Below are positions 60,268 to 64,000 of a DNA stretch of 64,000 nt, piece after piece; position 1 is the stretch's first letter; each line of letters opens with the position of its first letter. The DNA lies in the NCBI GenBank assembly GCA_016235125.1, contig JACRLZ010000002.1, forward strand, positions 248,001 to 312,000, given 5' to 3'. This DNA is from Sphingobacteriales bacterium (GTDB taxonomy: Bacteria > Bacteroidota > Bacteroidia > Chitinophagales > Chitinophagaceae). The notes under the pieces were generated by a model that did not search any database, was not told the DNA's origin, and worked only from the letters and a program-made list of their open reading frames with translations. Made by a program: the position numbers and the translations under genes.

Positions 60268-60975
60268 ATGCGGGTTATCGTCCTTTTTTATCTCCTTATT
60301 TCTCTAAACGGTTTTGGCCAGTGGAAAGACTACATCATCAGTGCAAGAGGCGATACACTGAACCGTGTGGATATGAAGGGAAAGAAGCAGGGGCCATGGG
60401 CCATTCATGTGGACGAACTGCGTGGCGAAAGAGGCTATGAGGAAGAAGGTTATTTTGAGGACGACCTGAGAACAGGAACATGGAAAAGATATTCCCTGGA
60501 AGGAGTGAAGATCGCTGAAGAAAATTACCGATGGGGAAAACTGGATGGCAGGCAGCAGTATTTTACTTACAATGGCGGATTGATACGGATTGAAAACTGG
60601 AGAATGATGGATCCGGCCAACCAGTATGATACCGTGCCGGTATATGATCTGAAAGACCCTACAAGAGAAATTGACAGGGTAGTTGTGAAAAATGACGGGC
60701 TGGCATTGAAACATGGCAAATGGATATATTACGACCCGATGTGGGGCACCGAACTGAAGACGGAAAATTATTTCATGAATAAGCTGCAGACAGATGATGG
60801 CTTGATGGGAGATGATGATATAAAACCGCTCAGCATCACTTCATCCAAATCAGACAGCAGCGCCAAAAAAACCATTGTAAAACCCAAAGAAGTGCTGGAA
60901 TTTGAAAAGAAGAATTCCGGTAAAAAGAAAATTAAAGTGAGGGATGGGAGTACGGGATATAAGCCGGAACCGTAG
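60268..60975 (+). CDS. MORN-like (YwqK-type) repeat secreted protein
   Basis: The 235-residue product begins with a signal peptide (MRVIVLFYLLISLNGFG). Residues 25-170 contain several G-x-W-x-x-Y-type strands (KKQGPWAIHVDE, RTGTWKRYSLEGVKIAEENY, KHGKWIYYDPMWGTELKTENYF), the pattern of MORN/YwqK toxin-antitoxin-like repeats. The C-terminal 60 residues are Ser/Lys-rich and probably disordered. Such repeats make surface or scaffold beta sheets; the role is unknown. It lies divergent from the BNR gene and close to the next lipoprotein gene. Confidence 0.78.
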   Translation: MRVIVLFYLLISLNGFGQWKDYIISARGDTLNRVDMKGKKQGPWAIHVDELRGERGYEEEGYFEDDLRTGTWKRYSLEGVKIAEENYRWGKLDGRQQYFTYNGGLIRIENWRMMDPANQYDTVPVYDLKDPTREIDRVVVKNDGLALKHGKWIYYDPMWGTELKTENYFMNKLQTDDGLMGDDDIKPLSITSSKSDSSAKKTIVKPKEVLEFEKKNSGKKKIKVRDGSTGYKPEP

Positions 60976-61013
60976 GCTTTTTGTATAATTTTTTAAAGTC
61001 TCTTAGGAGCATT

Positions 61014-61685
61014 ATGAATCTTTTTCAATCAAAAATTTTCTTTCTGTGTTTATTTATTACAATGGGTTGCACTGAAAAGGAAGAGAAGCAAAAATCTAAT
61101 GTCACTGAAGTTCTTCAAACAAATATCTTAAAAACTTATATTGAGCCTGCTATTGAGTATGGATGTCAGGGCGCATCACAGCCTAACAGCATCCGAAATG
61201 TGAAAGCGGATACAAGTACATTAATCGGGAAAAGGGAATATATCTGGAACCAATATGTTACGAATAATGCCCCGCCTGAGGACGACACACTGTTTGACCT
61301 GAACTACGACGGTAATGAAGATTATGTGATCCGATATTATGGGTTGGCTGGTAACGGATTTAAACACCGAATAGAGGTTTATTTGTTCAATAAGAAAAGA
61401 AGAGTCTATATTCAGGACAGTCTTCTTTCAAGTTTTGTGAATCCAAGCTTTTATATAGCAGAGAAAAAGATTACTGAATTTTATATTGCTAGTACCGGCT
61501 GGGGTAGCCGATGGGAGTGGATAAATAATAAATGGATTGCTACTAAAGAGTTTGAGGTTGATAATAAAGGAGACAGTACAATATGGACAATGTATTATCC
61601 CCTAAAAAGAGAAACTGAAAAAATCAAAAGGCCGTTTCAAATGATTCCTCCGCCTGAAATATTAGAAATAAAAGATATTCTTTGA
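61014..61685 (+). CDS. Hypothetical lipoprotein
   Basis: The ATG at 61014, preceded by TTAGGAG, gives 223 residues with a lipoprotein signal (FITMGC, Cys18). The mature part has Cys, Trp and Tyr-rich strands (DTLFDLNYDGNEDYVIRYYG, WGSRWEWINNKWIATKEF), with an Asp-rich loop resembling a calcium-binding EF-like or dockerin-like turn (DLNYDGNED). The family is unknown. It follows the MORN-like gene by 38 bases on the same strand and is probably co-transcribed. Confidence 0.65.
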   Translation: MNLFQSKIFFLCLFITMGCTEKEEKQKSNVTEVLQTNILKTYIEPAIEYGCQGASQPNSIRNVKADTSTLIGKREYIWNQYVTNNAPPEDDTLFDLNYDGNEDYVIRYYGLAGNGFKHRIEVYLFNKKRRVYIQDSLLSSFVNPSFYIAEKKITEFYIASTGWGSRWEWINNKWIATKEFEVDNKGDSTIWTMYYPLKRETEKIKRPFQMIPPPEILEIKDIL

Positions 61686-61707
61686 AATAGATCATTAATC
61701 AAGTTTT

Positions 61708-62544
61708 TTATTTTTCAACTACTTTCATTTTCCCAAAATAATTCCTGAAAAAAAGCAAATGATACTGAATGGAGTTTCTCCAGTAATCCCAGTTATGCTT
61801 ACCGGGGCGTTCGGTGTAATCATGGGGAATTTTTAGTTTCAACATTTTTTCATGGAGCTTACGATTGGCTTCAGCATATAACTCATCATTATTGCCGCAG
61901 TCAATGGTAATAACCAAAGAATCTTTGGGATAATTTTCAATAACATTCATCACAATATATTTTTTCCAGTTATCGGCGTGGCTGATGGTATCGCCGATGC
62001 GTTTCATTATATCAAACTTATTGCGGGAATAATTAAGATCCACACCGCCGCTCATGCTGCCGCAGGCGCCAAAGGTTTCGCTATGACGAAAGGCAAGAAA
62101 TAAAGCGCCATGTCCCCCCATGCTGAGGCCTGTAATGGCCCTTGCCTTTCTGTCAACAATAGTGTAATAATGCTTATCAATATAATCGGGCACTTCTTTA
62201 CTGATATAGGTTTCATACTTCATCGTTGAATCAATCGGGCTGTCGAAATACCAGCTGCTTTTGCCACCATCGGGGCAAACGATGATCAACTGATACTGGT
62301 CAGCATAGTTTTTCAGTTTGGGTTCCCGGATGATCCAGTTGCTGTACCAGCCATCATAGCCATGCAATAAATAAACGACAGGGAAATTTTGTTTGTGCTT
62401 GTTGTAGGAAGCCGGTTTAATAACCACGCATTTAAATTCTTTATGCATGGCGCTGCTGTAAATGCTAATAGTGTCAACAGTGGCTCCTTTGAGTGATGAA
62501 TAAAGAAGGAGAAAACAAAAAAGATGTAATAGTAGCTTTTTCAT
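61708..62544 (-). CDS. Secreted alpha/beta-hydrolase esterase (esterase D-like)
   Basis: The ATG at 62542-62544 opens a signal peptide (MKKLLLHLFCFLLLYSSLKG), giving 278 residues. The nucleophile elbow is GLSMGGHG (about residues 150-157), preceded by PVVYLLHGYDG for the oxyanion hole. An acidic residue in TIDCGNNDE and a His in PGKHNWDYW complete the triad. It belongs to the esterase D / feruloyl-esterase-like group, which cleaves esters such as acetyl or feruloyl groups on polysaccharides; the substrate is unknown. It follows the M1-type peptidase gene on the minus strand past a terminator. Confidence 0.9.
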   Translation of the reverse strand: MKKLLLHLFCFLLLYSSLKGATVDTISIYSSAMHKEFKCVVIKPASYNKHKQNFPVVYLLHGYDGWYSNWIIREPKLKNYADQYQLIIVCPDGGKSSWYFDSPIDSTMKYETYISKEVPDYIDKHYYTIVDRKARAITGLSMGGHGALFLAFRHSETFGACGSMSGGVDLNYSRNKFDIMKRIGDTISHADNWKKYIVMNVIENYPKDSLVITIDCGNNDELYAEANRKLHEKMLKLKIPHDYTERPGKHNWDYWRNSIQYHLLFFRNYFGKMKVVEK

Positions 62545-62583
62545 GATCTGTGTTCCTATATACCTGTGTGGTGAAGATAAAAA

Positions 62584-62615
62584 TAAAAAAGCCATCTGCT
62601 TTGCGCAAATGGCTT
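62584..62615 (-). terminator. Terminator of the M1-type peptidase gene
   Basis: On the minus strand AAAGCCATTTGC pairs with GCAGATGGCTTT (one mismatch) around a short loop and is followed by TTTTTTATTTTT. It lies 28 bases past the peptidase stop. Confidence 0.8.
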
Positions 62616-62642
62616 TCAGAAATATTTGTTGTAAATACCCCT

Positions 62643-64000
62643 TTAGGGGACGGGGGTAAATCCTTTCTTCTCCTTCGATGTCTGCATCGGATTTTTCTGT
62701 GCACCGCCGCCTGCACCTCTCGGGCCACCGCCTTGGCCTGTGAATACCTGGAACCTCGATGGCTCAGGTACTTTAGGATATTTATTATTGCTTTCATCAA
62801 TGTCAGCAGTTTCCCGCATCGGGTCAAGACGAACAGAAGCCACTTCTTTATCTTTCATGAATACTTTAGTAAAGCTCTTCTCATTCTTGCGCCATATCTG
62901 TGCAGGAATTTTTTCCACTTCTTTTGTCCCGTCTTTATAAGTCCATTCAATGATCACCGGCATTACTAATCCGCCTTTATTACTGAACTTAAGTTCATAA
63001 AAATTCTTTCCGGCAATCTTTGCTTTTGTTTCCTCATCCAGTGGGGCGCTGCCAACTGTTGTTTTTATTGAATAACCTGAAGAGTCATAGGCTTCAATGC
63101 CCCTTGCATATCGCCAGTAGAAATCACGGAGGGTAGTATCGGCATCTGTTTCAAATTTGATGCTTTGGTCTTCTTTATTGCGGATCTTGGAAATATCTTC
63201 AAAAGCATTTACCTGTGGTTTTTGATTTTTTCTTGTTACCACAGTATCTCTAACACCTGATGTAGCTGCAAAGTCAGCTTTCAATGCTTTGATTGTATCC
63301 AGCGAAATATCACATGCATCAGTACCATAGAACCAACCTCTCCAGAACCAGTCAAGGTCTTCGCCGCTTGCATCTTCCATTGTTCTGAACAGATCAGCCG
63401 GTTCAGGATGTTTGAAAGCCCAGCGCCTTGCATATTCTTTGAAAGCATAGTCAAACAACTGGCGGCCCATGATGGTTTCCCGCAGAATGTTTAAGCCCGT
63501 TGCAGGTTTTGAATATGCATTGGGGCCAAAACCAATAATGTTATCTGAATTGCTCATAATGGGTTCTAACTGATCCTTGGGCAATTTCATATAATCAGTG
63601 ATTGTGTAGGCCGGTCCTTTGGACACAGGATATTTGTTATCCCATAATTCTTCCGTAAGGTATTCGACGAATGAATTTAATCCTTCATCCATCCAGCTCC
63701 ATTGTCTTTCGTCACTATTGATGATCATCGGGAAAAAGTTATGACCCACTTCATGTATCACCACACCGAGCATTCCATTCTTGGTGCCTTCGCTGTAAGT
63801 GCCATCTTTTTCGGTACGGCCAAAGTTGAAACAGATCATCGGGTATTCCATACCACTGCTGGCTTCCACACTTTGTGCCACAGGATAAGGATAGGGGATG
63901 GTGAATTTTGAATAGGTTTTAATTGTATGCGCAACAGCCTTGGTCGAATATTTTCTGTAAAGACCGTATGCTTCTTTGCCGTAAAGGCTCATACACATCA
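62643..64000 (-). CDS. M1-family metallopeptidase, C-terminal part (partial)
   Basis: The reading frame is open to the right edge, so the N-terminal part is outside the window. The visible 452 or so residues begin within the catalytic domain. The zinc motif HEVGHNFFP, with the downstream Glu in MDEGLNSFVEYL (HExxH-x18-E), marks gluzincin family M1. The C-terminal 150 residues form beta strands and end with a Gly/Arg/Gln-rich tail (GGGPRGAGGGAQKN). In Bacteroidota such proteins are secreted aminopeptidase-like enzymes of about 600-800 residues. A GAMEN-type substrate motif is not within the visible part. Confidence 0.88.
   Translation of the reverse strand, partial: MCMSLYGKEAYGLYRKYSTKAVAHTIKTYSKFTIPYPYPVAQSVEASSGMEYPMICFNFGRTEKDGTYSEGTKNGMLGVVIHEVGHNFFPMIINSDERQWSWMDEGLNSFVEYLTEELWDNKYPVSKGPAYTITDYMKLPKDQLEPIMSNSDNIIGFGPNAYSKPATGLNILRETIMGRQLFDYAFKEYARRWAFKHPEPADLFRTMEDASGEDLDWFWRGWFYGTDACDISLDTIKALKADFAATSGVRDTVVTRKNQKPQVNAFEDISKIRNKEDQSIKFETDADTTLRDFYWRYARGIEAYDSSGYSIKTTVGSAPLDEETKAKIAGKNFYELKFSNKGGLVMPVIIEWTYKDGTKEVEKIPAQIWRKNEKSFTKVFMKDKEVASVRLDPMRETADIDESNNKYPKVPEPSRFQVFTGQGGGPRGAGGGAQKNPMQTSKEKKGFTPVP

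Noticed and set aside
1..64000. tRNA, rRNA or tmRNA genes and insertion sequences
   Set aside because: No TPsiC-loop-like signature with flanking acceptor stem, no rRNA segment and no transposase or integrase motif was noticed on either strand by eye.

Overview
The window looks like an ordinary chromosomal segment of a Bacteroidota bacterium, most probably a member of the Chitinophagaceae or a close relative. This rests on SusC-like and OMP_b-brl_3-type TonB-dependent receptors with an N-terminal carboxypeptidase-regulatory domain, a DUF5686 protein, a two-component propeller sensor kinase, PD40 and BNR propeller proteins, and many lipoproteins. Promoters match the Bacteroidota form TTTG-N(18-19)-TAnnTTTG, Shine-Dalgarno sequences are mostly absent, and short intergenic inverted repeats are numerous. 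No rRNA, tRNA, insertion sequence, integrase or CRISPR array was seen. The family placement is an inference from gene content only.

Layout. 1-8.3 kb: end of an unknown gene, a cold-shock protein, small hypotheticals, an RRM protein, a DsbA-like protein, a sarcosine-oxidase-type flavoenzyme, a TonB-dependent receptor and a DUF1905/YdeI protein. 8.3-17 kb: di-haem peroxidase, MurC-like ligase, guanine deaminase, DoxX protein, ECF sigma factor with a putative anti-sigma factor, NlpC/P60 hydrolase, half-size TauE/SafE protein, inorganic pyrophosphatase, CrcB fluoride channel and PhoH ATPase. 17-21 kb: a divergent DUF4389 / hemerythrin pair with an FNR-like palindrome between them, then a DUF5686 protein. 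21-26.7 kb: minus-strand genes for a TonB-dependent receptor, a lipoprotein, ribulose-phosphate epimerase and a TPR lipoprotein. 26.8-29.8 kb: PD40 propeller protein, metzincin-like lipoprotein, small membrane protein and YfcE phosphodiesterase.

30-39 kb holds the most unusual part. Two adjacent secreted proteins (536 and 1191 aa) share a Trp-rich three-fold repeat that looks like a beta-trefoil; they converge on a response regulator / propeller histidine kinase pair. 39.3-47.5 kb: homogentisate dioxygenase, then a tetR-tolC-hlyD-ABC-ABC-permease-permease efflux operon with a clear promoter and a perfect TetR-type operator.

48.4-53.7 kb: infA-rpmJ-rpsM-rpsK-rpsD-rpoA-rplQ followed by carA, with its own promoter and no secY or map upstream. 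Its intergenic gaps are filled with a related family of stem-loop-forming repeats. 53.7-64 kb: GNAT acetyltransferase, type II dehydroquinase, a CoA-transferase family protein, a membrane-anchored trypsin-like protease, a large BNR propeller protein, a MORN-like protein, a lipoprotein, an esterase and the C-terminal part of an M1-type peptidase that runs off the window.

Coordinates for ORF ends are read directly from the sequence. Start codons were often moved inward to the Met that begins a signal peptide or a conserved domain, and this is stated where it was done.
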